Shown here: in pieces, positions 44,112 through 52,691 of the stretch
Numbering within the stretch: the first letter of the stretch is position 1
How the letters are laid out: every line of letters starts with the position of its first letter
Source: Aurantiacibacter odishensis
Lineage (GTDB): Bacteria; Pseudomonadota; Alphaproteobacteria; Sphingomonadales; Sphingomonadaceae
Length of the DNA stretch: 64,000 bases
Reading direction: 5' to 3'
Assembly (NCBI RefSeq): GCF_003605195.1
Contig: NZ_QYOS01000022.1
Coordinates: 237,042 to 301,041, forward strand
Translations under genes and position numbers: made by a program
The notes under the pieces: model-generated
What the model was told of the DNA's origin: nothing
The model's input: the letters and a program-made list of their open reading frames with translations, nothing else
The model's database searches: none

Positions 44112-45593
44112 CTATTGCGCCGGAACACTCTCGGCATGGCGCGCGGCCGCAACAACCTCGTCGTCGTGCAGGTGCGCACCCTGCTGGCGCAGCACCTTGC
44201 GAATGGCATCCACATCCACGTCGCGCGGCTGCACGCCTTGGTCCGCTGCCAGCGCCGCACCCACGCCTGCCGCTTGCCCCGTAAGCCAGCACTGCGGGAT
44301 TTCGCGCATGAAGCCGTGGCTGTTGGCATCGCAGCTAATGTGCCGTCCGCCCACCAGCAGACCATCCAGCGTCCGCGGGACCAGCGAACCATAGCCGACC
44401 GAGACCACGGGGAACTTTGGACTGAGGGACGGAGACACGCCAATTTCGTCCGGTAGCGGGTCGGATTCCGCCCAGTGGCTGCGGAGCACTTTGCCCACGC
44501 CTGCCAGCCGCCGCGTGTGGCGCACGCCGAGCTGACTGGCGCTTTGCAGCGAATAGACGTTCTCGAAGCCCGGGGCGTGGCGGCGGAAGAACTGGCAGTG
44601 CCCTTCCATCAGCCGGTGGCTGCGGATTTCCACTTCGGTCTGGTCGTCCACGTCCAGCGCCGAGAGGCCGCTCTGCCGGGGACCAAGGAACAGCGCGATA
44701 TCGGGCCGCCAGCTGACGTATGGCGTCTGGAAATAGCCCAGTTCCTCTCGCCCCCGCTCCATGAACTGACGAAGCTCGTCCGGATGATGGACTTTCCAGT
44801 CGATCCAGCGGTCCATGTCCACCCCGCCCAGCACCCAACCGGTGTTCATGGAATGGTGGACGTCGCCTTCCTCGATATCGTCCTCGTACTCGGCCCCGGC
44901 GCGGGCGAACATGTCGCCGTCGCCGGTGGTGTCGATCACCACTTTCGCCATCAGCGCGTGGCGGCCCATCTTGCTCTCGAAAATCGCGCCCTTGGCCTTG
45001 CCGTCCTCCACCAGCGGGCGCGCAGCCCAGGCGTGGAAGACGATCCGCACGCCCGCTTCCAGCAGCATTTCCTGGTTGTTCAGCTTCATCCGCTCCGGGT
45101 CCAGCGTGGGCGCCCATTGCACGATGCCGTGGAATGCAGTGGTGCGCTGTCCCCAGTAGGCCGCCTTCACGGGATCGGCGCTGCCCCAGTCTTCGCGCGG
45201 AGGCCCTGCCACCCCTTCTGGCGGCATCCGGTCGATGAAATGGCGCGCATAGCCCTGGATCACGTGATTGCCCTGCCAATCGGTCATGCGGTCGATCCAC
45301 ATGACAAGGCCGCCGGTGGAAAGCCCGCCGAGGCAATTGTACCGTTCCAGCAGACACACGTCCGCACCAGCCTTGGCCGCGGCCCATGCCGCCGCGCAGC
45401 CAGCCGGACCGCCGCCGATTACCGCCACGTCGCACTTGTGATAGATGCCGATATCGCGCGCGTCCTCCCGCACCGTGCCGCTGCCGTTGGGTGGGGGCAG
45501 GTTACGGCTGTCGCTGGAAAAAACATCGGAGCCGAGGAAGCGTTCTTCCCTGTGCCCCTCGATCCGTTGCATTTTCGGCTTGTCGTCGGCCAC
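44112..45593 (-). CDS. FAD-dependent oxidoreductase
   Basis: This 493-residue flavoprotein has the dinucleotide-binding motif VAVIGGGPAGCAAAWAAAKAG near residue 55, then ERYNCLGGLSTGGLV. A second FAD contact, KVVIDTTGDGDMFARAGAE, lies near 222. It belongs to the FAD_oxidored group related to HdrA-like and tricarballylate dehydrogenase-like proteins, often in sugar or acid catabolism. GTG at 45593 has GGAAGGA upstream. It faces the dehydratase pair with the PilZ gene between. Confidence 0.85.
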   Translation of the reverse strand: MADDKPKMQRIEGHREERFLGSDVFSSDSRNLPPPNGSGTVREDARDIGIYHKCDVAVIGGGPAGCAAAWAAAKAGADVCLLERYNCLGGLSTGGLVMWIDRMTDWQGNHVIQGYARHFIDRMPPEGVAGPPREDWGSADPVKAAYWGQRTTAFHGIVQWAPTLDPERMKLNNQEMLLEAGVRIVFHAWAARPLVEDGKAKGAIFESKMGRHALMAKVVIDTTGDGDMFARAGAEYEDDIEEGDVHHSMNTGWVLGGVDMDRWIDWKVHHPDELRQFMERGREELGYFQTPYVSWRPDIALFLGPRQSGLSALDVDDQTEVEIRSHRLMEGHCQFFRRHAPGFENVYSLQSASQLGVRHTRRLAGVGKVLRSHWAESDPLPDEIGVSPSLSPKFPVVSVGYGSLVPRTLDGLLVGGRHISCDANSHGFMREIPQCWLTGQAAGVGAALAADQGVQPRDVDVDAIRKVLRQQGAHLHDDEVVAAARHAESVPAQ

Positions 45594-45727
45594 GGGCTAA
45601 TCCTTCCATCTGGAACGTGAAGCTGTGCCTAGACTACACTTGTTGACTTAGTCCAGACCGACGCTCGCCCGTATCGGCCAAGAAACCGTTGCACATGGAG
45701 AAACGACTCGCTACTTGGCGCCGCTCC

Positions 45728-45801
45728 GGCCCGATGGCGGAGTGGTTACGCAGAGGACTGCAAATCCTTGCACGCCGGTTCGATTCCGGCTCGGGCCTCC
45801 A
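45728..45801 (+). tRNA. tRNA-Cys (GCA)
   Basis: A full cloverleaf is visible: acceptor GGCCCGA paired with TCGGGCC, anticodon loop CTGCAAA with GCA at 45760-45762, and T-arm GCCGG-TTCGATT-CCGGC. The CCA end is encoded (45799-45801). It decodes UGC/UGU. Confidence 0.95.
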
Positions 45802-45861
45802 CCTTCCCGCAGTTCCCCGTTGCCCAGCGGCTACGGCGGCACTAAAGGGCAGCGCTGGAAT

Positions 45862-45937
45862 GCCGCTTTAGCTCAGTTGGTAGAGCACATCATTCGTAAT
45901 GATGGGGTCACAGGTTCGAGTCCTGTAAGCGGCACCA
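45862..45937 (+). tRNA. tRNA-Thr (CGT)
   Basis: A full cloverleaf is visible: acceptor GCCGCTT paired with AAGCGGC, anticodon loop TTCGTAA with CGT at 45895-45897, T-arm ACAGG-TTCGAGT-CCTGT, and CCA encoded at the end. It decodes ACG. Confidence 0.95.
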
Positions 45938-46462
45938 GAATTCTCCCAGCGAAAAAAATCGAGATCTATGACCGGAGTGTCGGGCGACCGCGCTTCGCAT
46001 CGTCCCGGCCCATGCTCTTCGTATCGCTGGGCTGCCGCATCCAGGCTACGTGTTTTTGCGGAATTGTCCGTTAACCATTTACCCGCGAATGAGGCCTGCC
46101 TTGGTCGCGGGATATGTCGCGCGCCAAGGGCGAAAAGGCCCATCCACCGGGCTTTTCGCGAATGTTGGAGCATCCGTTTCCTTTGAGACACCAATCCGCG
46201 ACGAGAATCGTAAGTGTTTCAAAGATAGACAAAATTCTGAATCGAGTAATTGCGGTTGATCAAATGGTTAAACAATCGTTACCGTCGTGTAGTCGATTCG
46301 GAAAGACCAGCAGGAACTGGCTGAAGTTCGACAACAACTGGGGGCGATCCTGAAGTAAGGGCATTCCAACTGCCTGATGGTCGCAAGTCAAACTATCCGC
46401 GAAGCACGCGCTTTTCGGCAGGGATCTGTGCGCCCTCCAAACACAGAAGGAAGGAATATCTT
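45938..46462. other. Long leader between tRNA-Thr and fimbrial genes
   Basis: There is no supported gene. The left 250 bases hold only weak frames. From about 46190 the composition drops in GC, and this part probably contains the promoter and leader of the pilin gene. I see no integrase, no repeated tRNA 3' end, and no clear sigma-70 or EcfG promoter match. Confidence 0.45.
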
Positions 46463-47014
46463 ATGAAGAAGGTTCTCTTGGCTACCGCAGCAACCGCTCT
46501 TTTCAGCGGCACCGCATTTGCCCAGGCCACTGACACCGTCGAAATGACCGTTTCGGCCAGCGTTGCACAGGAATGCAGCGTCGAGCAGCCCGATAACGTC
46601 AACTTCGGCCAGCTCGCGATCAACCAGGATCCGGGCGAAGAAGCACTCCTTCTCACGCAGGGCCGCATCAGCGATTACCAGGATATCTGGATCAGCTGCA
46701 ACTACGGCGCCAACATGGCTCTGGCCGCCACGTCGATGGTAAACCAGGATCAGGCCAACGACGGCCCCGATGCCGCAGACTTCTCCGACACGATCCCGTA
46801 TCGCATGGAGCTGAACAACTCGGCTGGCGTGAACAGCACCGTGTTCAACCGCATGTCATTCGACACGCTGACCAACTCGGGCGACAACAAGACCAACACC
46901 GATGCATTCCACGATCAGGCGAGCCTGCTGCTGCGTTACGTGCCGCGGCCGGACCTGCGTCCGCTTGCTGGAAATTACCTGGGCACCGCTTCGATCACCG
47001 TCGGCGGCGTGTGA
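46463..47014 (+). CDS. Major fimbrial subunit (chaperone-usher pilin)
   Basis: This 183-residue secreted protein has a signal peptide ending at TAFAQATD. It has an immunoglobulin-like pilin layout with a cysteine pair, one in AQECSVEQPDNVNFG and one in IWISCNYG. It ends in a strand-like SITVGGV. RBS GAAGGAAG is strong, as expected for an abundant subunit. It is the first gene of the pilin-chaperone-usher-tip set and is followed by an attenuating hairpin. Confidence 0.85.
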   Translation: MKKVLLATAATALFSGTAFAQATDTVEMTVSASVAQECSVEQPDNVNFGQLAINQDPGEEALLLTQGRISDYQDIWISCNYGANMALAATSMVNQDQANDGPDAADFSDTIPYRMELNNSAGVNSTVFNRMSFDTLTNSGDNKTNTDAFHDQASLLLRYVPRPDLRPLAGNYLGTASITVGGV

Positions 47015-47037
47015 TCCCGATCAGGGTTGCAATACGG

Positions 47038-47064
47038 TTGGGGAGAGCGTGTAGCTCTCCCCAA
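47038..47064 (+). terminator. Hairpin between pilin and chaperone genes
   Basis: A perfect 11-base-pair stem (47038-47048 with 47054-47064) encloses GTGTA and is followed by TCTTAATTAAGTT, a weak U-rich tail. It lies 24 bases past the pilin stop. Partial termination here would keep pilin transcript in excess over chaperone and usher, as is common in fimbrial operons. Confidence 0.65.
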
Positions 47065-47114
47065 TCTTAATTAAGTTGTTAGAAAACCTCCGATAAGAAG
47101 GGGTTTGACCGGGG

Positions 47115-47870
47115 GTGCAGGTGGTGTTTGAGATCGGGCAGAAGTTTCTTGGATGCGTTGTTGCGTTACTGGCACTAGTCGCCGTTCCTACCGCAGCGGG
47201 GGCAACCAAGGTCTCCCCCATGATCGCGGAGCTGGAACCGGCCGGACGCAATTCGATCCTCCGCGTTACCGTCACCAACGACGGCGATCGCGATACGCCT
47301 TACGAAGTTCTCATGCTGAAAGGCGAGATCACGCCGGACGGCGAACTCCTGACAACACCGGCCGACGACCAGTTCCTGGTTTTCCCTACGCAGACGGTCG
47401 TGGAAGCGCGTTCACAACAGGTCTTCCGCGTACAGTACATCGGCGATCCCGAGCTGGTGCAGTCCGAGGTCTACTATATGGGTATCCGGCAGGTACCAGT
47501 CGCCAGCGAAGACATGGCAGCGCAGGTCCAGCTCGTGGTGAACTACAACGTGCTGATCAACGTGGTGCCTCGCAATTCGGTGGCCCAGCCCAGCGCCACC
47601 GGCATGCAGGCCGCCATGCGTGAAGATGTGGCGGGGATTGAATTCGTAGCCGGAAACGAAGGCACGCGGTTCTATAACGCCGGCCTCTCCGAATGGACCA
47701 TCGCGGGCAAGACCATCGACGGCGAAGACTACGAGGTCAGCTACGATCGCGGCGAGTTGTCGCGTGCCGTCGGCGTCGGCGTCGTTGCGCCGGGGCGAAC
47801 CCGCAACTTTTTCATCCCCACCGAAGTCCCACTCCAGCCTGAAACGGTCCAGATCGAAATTCGGCCCTGA
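47115..47870 (+). CDS. Periplasmic fimbrial chaperone
   Basis: This 251-residue protein has a signal peptide ending near PTAAGATK. Two immunoglobulin-like lobes follow: an N-terminal lobe with PMIAELEPAGRNSILRVTVTN, and VFRVQYIG in the region where chaperones display subunit-binding strands. It folds pilins by donor-strand complementation. GTG 47115 is the likely start, with AAGGGG upstream; GTG codons at 47121 and 47124 are alternatives. Confidence 0.85.
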   Translation: MQVVFEIGQKFLGCVVALLALVAVPTAAGATKVSPMIAELEPAGRNSILRVTVTNDGDRDTPYEVLMLKGEITPDGELLTTPADDQFLVFPTQTVVEARSQQVFRVQYIGDPELVQSEVYYMGIRQVPVASEDMAAQVQLVVNYNVLINVVPRNSVAQPSATGMQAAMREDVAGIEFVAGNEGTRFYNAGLSEWTIAGKTIDGEDYEVSYDRGELSRAVGVGVVAPGRTRNFFIPTEVPLQPETVQIEIRP

Positions 47871-47896
47871 TCTGGCAGGCGGGGGAGCGACACTTC

Positions 47897-50404
47897 GTGA
47901 TACGTTGTAAAAGCCTTCTGCTTGCGACCGCAGGTCTCCTTGCGCCCGCTCCCGTGATGGCCGCAGATACCCAGCAGGCCGAGCCGGCAAACTCATCGCG
48001 CCCGGCACCGAGAGATGTCGATCCAAGCGACACGCGGGGCGGGGACATAGAGGCGCCCGTCAGCTTCTCCGTTCCGCTGCTCTACAACGCATCGGTCTAT
48101 GGCGATGTCGTTATCAGCATCTCCGGGGAAGATGTACGCATAGAAGCGGCGTCGCTGCGGCAGACGCTGTCCGGAATGCTGAACGAGGGGGGCAAGTCGG
48201 CGCTGGACAATGTTCTGGGCACACGCGACTTCGTCGATCTCGAGAGCCTGACGGCCTCTGGTTTCGCACTGACATTCGACGAGAACCTGCTGGAGCTTGC
48301 CCTGGATACGATCGACGGTCGTTACCGTCCGGTCACCTCGCTGTTCGACGAACGCTCTTTCTCTATGCAGAACGATCTCCCGGTTATCGAGCCAGCCGGA
48401 TTCAGCGCCTATCTCAACGTGAACGCAAACCTCGACTACCAGGAAGAGGGGTCTTTCCAGAAACCCGACCTGTTCGTCTTCGGGGCTGCTCGTTTCAACA
48501 ACGTGGTGGTGGAAATCGACGGCGCATTCAGCGGGCAGTTCGGTCCAGACTACAGTTTTTCGCGGCGCAGCGTCCGCGCGGTCTACGATCAGCCGGAAAA
48601 GCAGCGACGGTTCAGTGCAGGCGATGTTCGGCTGAGCACGATCCCACTGCTGCGAACGCCGTTCATCGGCGGCGTTGCGGTGGAGAAACGCCGACAGATC
48701 TTCGATTCCTTCCGCCCTGTCTCCCGGCTCAGCGGACGCGAAATATACCTCGACAGCCGTTCGACGGTGAATGTCCTGTTGAACGGGGCCCAGTACGAAA
48801 GCTTTCAGCTGGACGCGGGCCGATACGATCTGACCAACCTGCCGCTGCGCACGGGTGCGAACGGCGTCGACCTGGAGATAATCGATTCTGCCGGTCGAAG
48901 GCAGGTCGTGAGTTTCGATTACTTCTTCGAGCCGCTGGAACTTGAGCTGGGCGAGGAGGAATACGTCTTTAGCCTCGGCCTGGTAGCGCAGGAGTTCAAC
49001 TTTGAACCCGAATATACCGGCGACCCGGTTGCCACCGGCTTCTACAGGCGCCGCGTATCGGAATACCTCATCCTCGGCGCGGCCGCCGAGATCAGCGAGG
49101 ATATCCAGACGCTCGGCACCCAGGTGACCTTCGTTCCGCAGGTCGTGCCCGGCGTATTCGATCTGGAACTGGCGACAAGTCTCGGTGCATCCACTGGCTT
49201 CGCGGCTCGCGGCGGCTACCGACTGAGCAGCGGCAATTCCTTCGCAGACCGCAGGCAATTCAGCGTCACTTTCGATTACGAGGACCGCAACTACCAGACC
49301 GTCGGCCAGATTGACTCGTTCAACACCGGCTTCTTCAACCTGACGACCAGCTACAGCCATTCGCTATCGCGCGACACGATCCTGACCGCAGGCGGAACAT
49401 ATGCCACGTTCTCCGGACCGCAGACGGACAGGAAGCTGGCCTTCGTCGATGTCGCCCACCGCCTGACCGATCGCTTCCGCCTGACGGCGGGCGTCGAGTA
49501 CGGGGACGACTTCTTCTCTTCGAACAGCTTCGGTGTCCGCATCGGCCTGACAGCGCAACTTGGCCGTTCCTCTCGCGCGACAGCCGACTATCGCAGTCGT
49601 AACGAAACAGCGCGCCTTGCCTACTCTCGCGGTGGCGACCGGGACGTGGGTTCCCTAGGCTTCGATGTCGGGGTGCTGGATGCTCCGGGCGCAAGCAATG
49701 TCACGGCAAGCATGGATTATGTCGGCAACCGTTTCGAAGCGCGCGCATCGGCGTTCAGTAACGGGACGAGCCTGGGCGGCATCACCGACAGTTATCGCGG
49801 CAGGCTGCAGATCGGCACATCACTCGCCTACGCCGATGGTATGTTCGGGGTTGGCAGGCCGATTTCGGATTCGTTCGCGGTCGTGCAGCCAAATCCGGAG
49901 ATCGGATCGCGCGAAGTCATCACCGGGCGCGACCTTTCGGGAGGTGATTACCATGCCCGCAGCGGAACGCTGGGCGCGGCGGTGCAATCGGACCTCAACT
50001 CCTACTACAAGCAATCCGTGCGGTATGATTTCGATATCGAGAATGACCAGACGAGCCTGGCCGTCGGCGATGGCTTGAGCACCGTCGAACCCCCGTTCCG
50101 CTCCGGCTACAGGATCATAGTGGGTGACAATCGTTTCGTGAGCGTTGCCGGTACGCTCATCGTGGGGGACGAGCCTGCCTCGCTCTGGTCAGGTATGGTG
50201 ACGTCCAGCGACGACGCGGAATTCGAACCGCTGCGCTTCTTCACCAATTCGTTCGGCCGGTTTGCTATCATCGGCCTGGCCCCCGGAAAGACATATCACG
50301 TCGAAGTGGCGTCACAGGAGATTTCCTTCGATATCGTAGTGCCCGCAGATAACGATGGGGTACTGAATCTCGGCGAGTTCGTCTTGCCGAACCAGTCGGA
50401 GTAG
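47897..50404 (+). CDS. Fimbrial outer membrane usher
   Basis: This 835-residue protein has a signal peptide (ending VMAADTQQ), an N-terminal periplasmic domain around 45-135, a large beta-barrel with a plug region, and C-terminal periplasmic domains ending in NLGEFVLPNQSE. Barrel signatures such as SIPLLRTPFIGGVAVEKR and YLDSRSTVNVLLNGAQYES are usher-like. It translocates pilin-chaperone complexes. GTG 47897 follows GGGGGAG, 26 bases after the chaperone stop. Confidence 0.88.
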   Translation: MIRCKSLLLATAGLLAPAPVMAADTQQAEPANSSRPAPRDVDPSDTRGGDIEAPVSFSVPLLYNASVYGDVVISISGEDVRIEAASLRQTLSGMLNEGGKSALDNVLGTRDFVDLESLTASGFALTFDENLLELALDTIDGRYRPVTSLFDERSFSMQNDLPVIEPAGFSAYLNVNANLDYQEEGSFQKPDLFVFGAARFNNVVVEIDGAFSGQFGPDYSFSRRSVRAVYDQPEKQRRFSAGDVRLSTIPLLRTPFIGGVAVEKRRQIFDSFRPVSRLSGREIYLDSRSTVNVLLNGAQYESFQLDAGRYDLTNLPLRTGANGVDLEIIDSAGRRQVVSFDYFFEPLELELGEEEYVFSLGLVAQEFNFEPEYTGDPVATGFYRRRVSEYLILGAAAEISEDIQTLGTQVTFVPQVVPGVFDLELATSLGASTGFAARGGYRLSSGNSFADRRQFSVTFDYEDRNYQTVGQIDSFNTGFFNLTTSYSHSLSRDTILTAGGTYATFSGPQTDRKLAFVDVAHRLTDRFRLTAGVEYGDDFFSSNSFGVRIGLTAQLGRSSRATADYRSRNETARLAYSRGGDRDVGSLGFDVGVLDAPGASNVTASMDYVGNRFEARASAFSNGTSLGGITDSYRGRLQIGTSLAYADGMFGVGRPISDSFAVVQPNPEIGSREVITGRDLSGGDYHARSGTLGAAVQSDLNSYYKQSVRYDFDIENDQTSLAVGDGLSTVEPPFRSGYRIIVGDNRFVSVAGTLIVGDEPASLWSGMVTSSDDAEFEPLRFFTNSFGRFAIIGLAPGKTYHVEVASQEISFDIVVPADNDGVLNLGEFVLPNQSE

Positions 50405-50413
50405 GAGTGGGTT

Positions 50414-51292
50414 ATGCGCAGATGGTCCTGGCTTGGAGCCGTTGCAGTCCTGACTGCACAGCCGTCGCTTGCACAGGAATGTGAAGCGCGTTTTGCGGAC
50501 AGTGTCGCGAACGTCGTGGTCGCGAACGCGCAGATCGGTGCGAGGCAAATCACCCAGGAAGCATTCTCCGTCCCGCTGGAGAACGAAGGCGATGCTCCGT
50601 GCGAGGCGCAGATACGGATATCGCGGGTGGATGGAACGGCAACGCCCGCCCCCCTGCAATACTTCCTTCGATCAGGGGCTGTCATGCTCACGGTGCAAAG
50701 CAGTGAAACAGCTCCCGTCAATTCCCAGGGCAATGTCCTGATACCCCAGGTACCGGCTGGCGCATCGCGGTATCCCGTCCCCTTCGAACTCGCCATTCCC
50801 ACCGGCTGGGGCATTGCATCAGGTGAATATCGGGAGCAGCTCGAACTACAGTTGCTCGACCTGACGGGGCAGCCGATCGATACGATGTTTCTCAACCTGA
50901 CAGTCGGCATACCCAACGCGGTGGAAATGCGGATCTTCGGCCCTACCGGAGTGGGTGCGGTAGCATCGATCGATCTGGGGCAGATCGATTCCCGGACATC
51001 CAGCGAAAGCGAACCTGTTGCACTCAGGGTCTGGAGCACTTCTCCCTACGTCCTTGCATTCCGTTCGGAACAGGGCGGGCGGATGCTGCACGAGAATGGC
51101 TCCGACACGATCGACTACCGGCTCACCATGGGTGACCGGCCGGTCAACCTGTCGGGCGTATCCGAGTTCATGTTTCCCACGCATACGCAAAGCGCAGGCG
51201 ACGTTTTCAGCCTGCGTTTCAGCGCCGGCCCGGTGCAGGCACGGGCGGGCGACTACCAGGATAGGTTGATGATCACCGTGACGGCGATCTGA
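50414..51292 (+). CDS. Fimbrial tip/minor subunit, two-domain
   Basis: The 292-residue secreted protein has a signal peptide ending SLAQECEA. It has two beta-sandwich-like parts, about 25-155 and 165-292. The second part ends RAGDYQDRLMITVTAI, a strand typical of spore-coat-U/pilin domains. Two domains in the last gene of a fimbrial operon suggest a tip adhesin or adaptor. AGGAGTGGG precedes the ATG nine bases after the usher stop. Ligand unknown. Confidence 0.75.
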   Translation: MRRWSWLGAVAVLTAQPSLAQECEARFADSVANVVVANAQIGARQITQEAFSVPLENEGDAPCEAQIRISRVDGTATPAPLQYFLRSGAVMLTVQSSETAPVNSQGNVLIPQVPAGASRYPVPFELAIPTGWGIASGEYREQLELQLLDLTGQPIDTMFLNLTVGIPNAVEMRIFGPTGVGAVASIDLGQIDSRTSSESEPVALRVWSTSPYVLAFRSEQGGRMLHENGSDTIDYRLTMGDRPVNLSGVSEFMFPTHTQSAGDVFSLRFSAGPVQARAGDYQDRLMITVTAI

Positions 51293-51706
51293 TCAGATCG
51301 CGGCAATCGAGAAGCTTAGCTGGAGATCGGCTTCGAGGTTTTCGTTGTGGATCGTTACCGGCACCTGCCGGAACCGGGGACCGGAACGAAGGGCAAGGAA
51401 TGTAAGCCCGCTCTGCTGCATCGGCGCCACTATGCCGTCGTACTCGACCTCTGCGGCCTCATTTTCGGCAAGCCGGCGATGACTGGCAAAGATCTGGAAA
51501 CCGGAGCCATTGCAATATTCCTGCACGAAACCCGATACGGCATCGGCATCGCGATCGATGCGAAAATCACCGATGCTTACACCGCAGACTTCCGGAACAA
51601 CCGCGCCGACGGTAAAGTTGCCGTCCTCGCTCTCTCCGGCCTGCGCGGGCGCTGCCGCGAGGACGGTGGCATTCAAAGCCAGAACCAGACCGATCGTCTT
51701 CAACAT
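51293..51706 (-). CDS. Pilin-like secreted protein, convergent
   Basis: This 137-residue protein has a signal peptide ending APAQAGE and a pilin-like cysteine pair (PEVCGVSIGDF and QEYCNGSGFQ). Its C-terminal strand is LQLSFSIAAI. It lies on the opposite strand, with its stop directly abutting the tip gene stop. It may be a minor subunit or a phase/assembly regulator. ATG 51706 has GGAGAC upstream; longer frames lack support. Confidence 0.75.
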   Translation of the reverse strand: MLKTIGLVLALNATVLAAAPAQAGESEDGNFTVGAVVPEVCGVSIGDFRIDRDADAVSGFVQEYCNGSGFQIFASHRRLAENEAAEVEYDGIVAPMQQSGLTFLALRSGPRFRQVPVTIHNENLEADLQLSFSIAAI

Positions 51707-51817
51707 TTGCTGTCTCCAATTGGCCCACGGTCTAACGGCCAAGGATTAAATGTTGGTTTTCGAGGTTCTTCTGGATTTCAAGTGATGCGTAGGGGCAGTC
51801 CCTTCCCCAGAGAATTC

Positions 51818-51839
51818 GTACCGGGCCAGTACCGGGCCA
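51818..51839 (+). repeat. Two tandem 11-base repeats
   Basis: GTACCGGGCCA occurs twice in a row at 51818-51828 and 51829-51839. It lies just after the stop of the usher-N-like gene (minus strand). No function is visible. Confidence 0.4.
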
Positions 51840-51857
51840 GCACTGGCCCTGATCACC

Positions 51858-52517
51858 TTACGAAACGATCTCGACAGTATCGGCCAGCGGATCGTAGCTG
51901 ATATCCAGACCTTCGCGCCGCAGTTCGTCGAAGTCGATGAATTCGGCGCCGCCTTCAAGCCGGGCGTAAAGGTCCGACGGAAGCAGCGTGCTGAGTTCAC
52001 TGCGCGAGAGGTGCAGGCGCGATTGCCGGTCGATCGAGAGCTTCACCTGGCCCAGCGCGCGTCCGTTAAGCCGGATGGCCTTGGGCACTTCCACCATGTC
52101 ATCGGCAGATGGCGTTGCCCCCAGGTCGAAATCGACGCGCATGACGGGGCGACCGTCGGCGAGCGTGGCTGGCGGACCTTCTGCCGCGAACCCTTCCATG
52201 GCGCGGCGCAAATCCCCGTTCACGCGCTGCGTGCCCGCATTCTGCAGGTCGCTGGCCGCCGCCAGGGTTTCGTCGGCCGAACCGGTTGCACTCGTGCCTT
52301 CGTCGGCGCCCGGAAGGTCCTCCGGCCTGATCGCGAATTCGGGCGGCGTGTTGGGCAGGATCACTCTCTGCACGTATTCGGGAGCCGCAGGCATCGGTCG
52401 CCCCGGCAATTGCAGGGCCATGCCCACGCCGACGAACACCCCAAGCGCCGCCGCACAGGCGTAGGCGAGGCCGAGCAGGCGCGTCGAAAGACTGTTGCGG
52501 TCGCTGCCATAGGTCAT
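51858..52517 (-). CDS. Membrane-anchored usher-N-like protein
   Basis: This 219-residue protein has one N-terminal membrane helix (LLGLAYACAAALGVFVGVGM), a proline/acidic linker and a C-terminal domain from about 140. That domain (VPKAIRLNGRALGQVKLSI, then LSTLLPSDLY, FIDFDELRREGLDISYDPL) aligns by eye with residues 45-125 of the neighbouring usher (VPLLYNASVYGDVVISI, FVDLESLTASGFALTFDE). It is therefore a possible free-standing usher N-domain. Its job is unknown; it could gather pilin-chaperone complexes or regulate assembly. Confidence 0.65.
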   Translation of the reverse strand: MTYGSDRNSLSTRLLGLAYACAAALGVFVGVGMALQLPGRPMPAAPEYVQRVILPNTPPEFAIRPEDLPGADEGTSATGSADETLAAASDLQNAGTQRVNGDLRRAMEGFAAEGPPATLADGRPVMRVDFDLGATPSADDMVEVPKAIRLNGRALGQVKLSIDRQSRLHLSRSELSTLLPSDLYARLEGGAEFIDFDELRREGLDISYDPLADTVEIVS

Positions 52518-52626
52518 GGACAGAACTACCCCCTTGCGGGAAGAGACTAATCATTTCGGTGCGCGGCTGACAAGCGGCGGCTGGCACCCCATCGCATAAC
52601 CGTCTGAAATTGCGACAACCTGGAAA

Positions 52627-52645
52627 GGTTACCGCCTCGGTAACC
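52627..52645. promoter_or_regulatory. Perfect inverted repeat between divergent genes
   Basis: GGTTACCG-CCT-CGGTAACC has 8-base arms and a 3-base spacer. It sits between the divergent usher-N-like gene and the LapG-like gene, so it is a good operator candidate for a dimeric regulator of either. Confidence 0.5.
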
Positions 52646-52691
52646 ACGCACAACTACGTGGTCTTAGCGAAATGCCCTGCATGTGGCAGGC

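Noticed and set aside
45868..46194. Small minus-strand protein with AYRTRTCDP ending
   Set aside because: The conserved-looking end is the reverse translation of the tRNA-Thr gene, a known false-annotation pattern.
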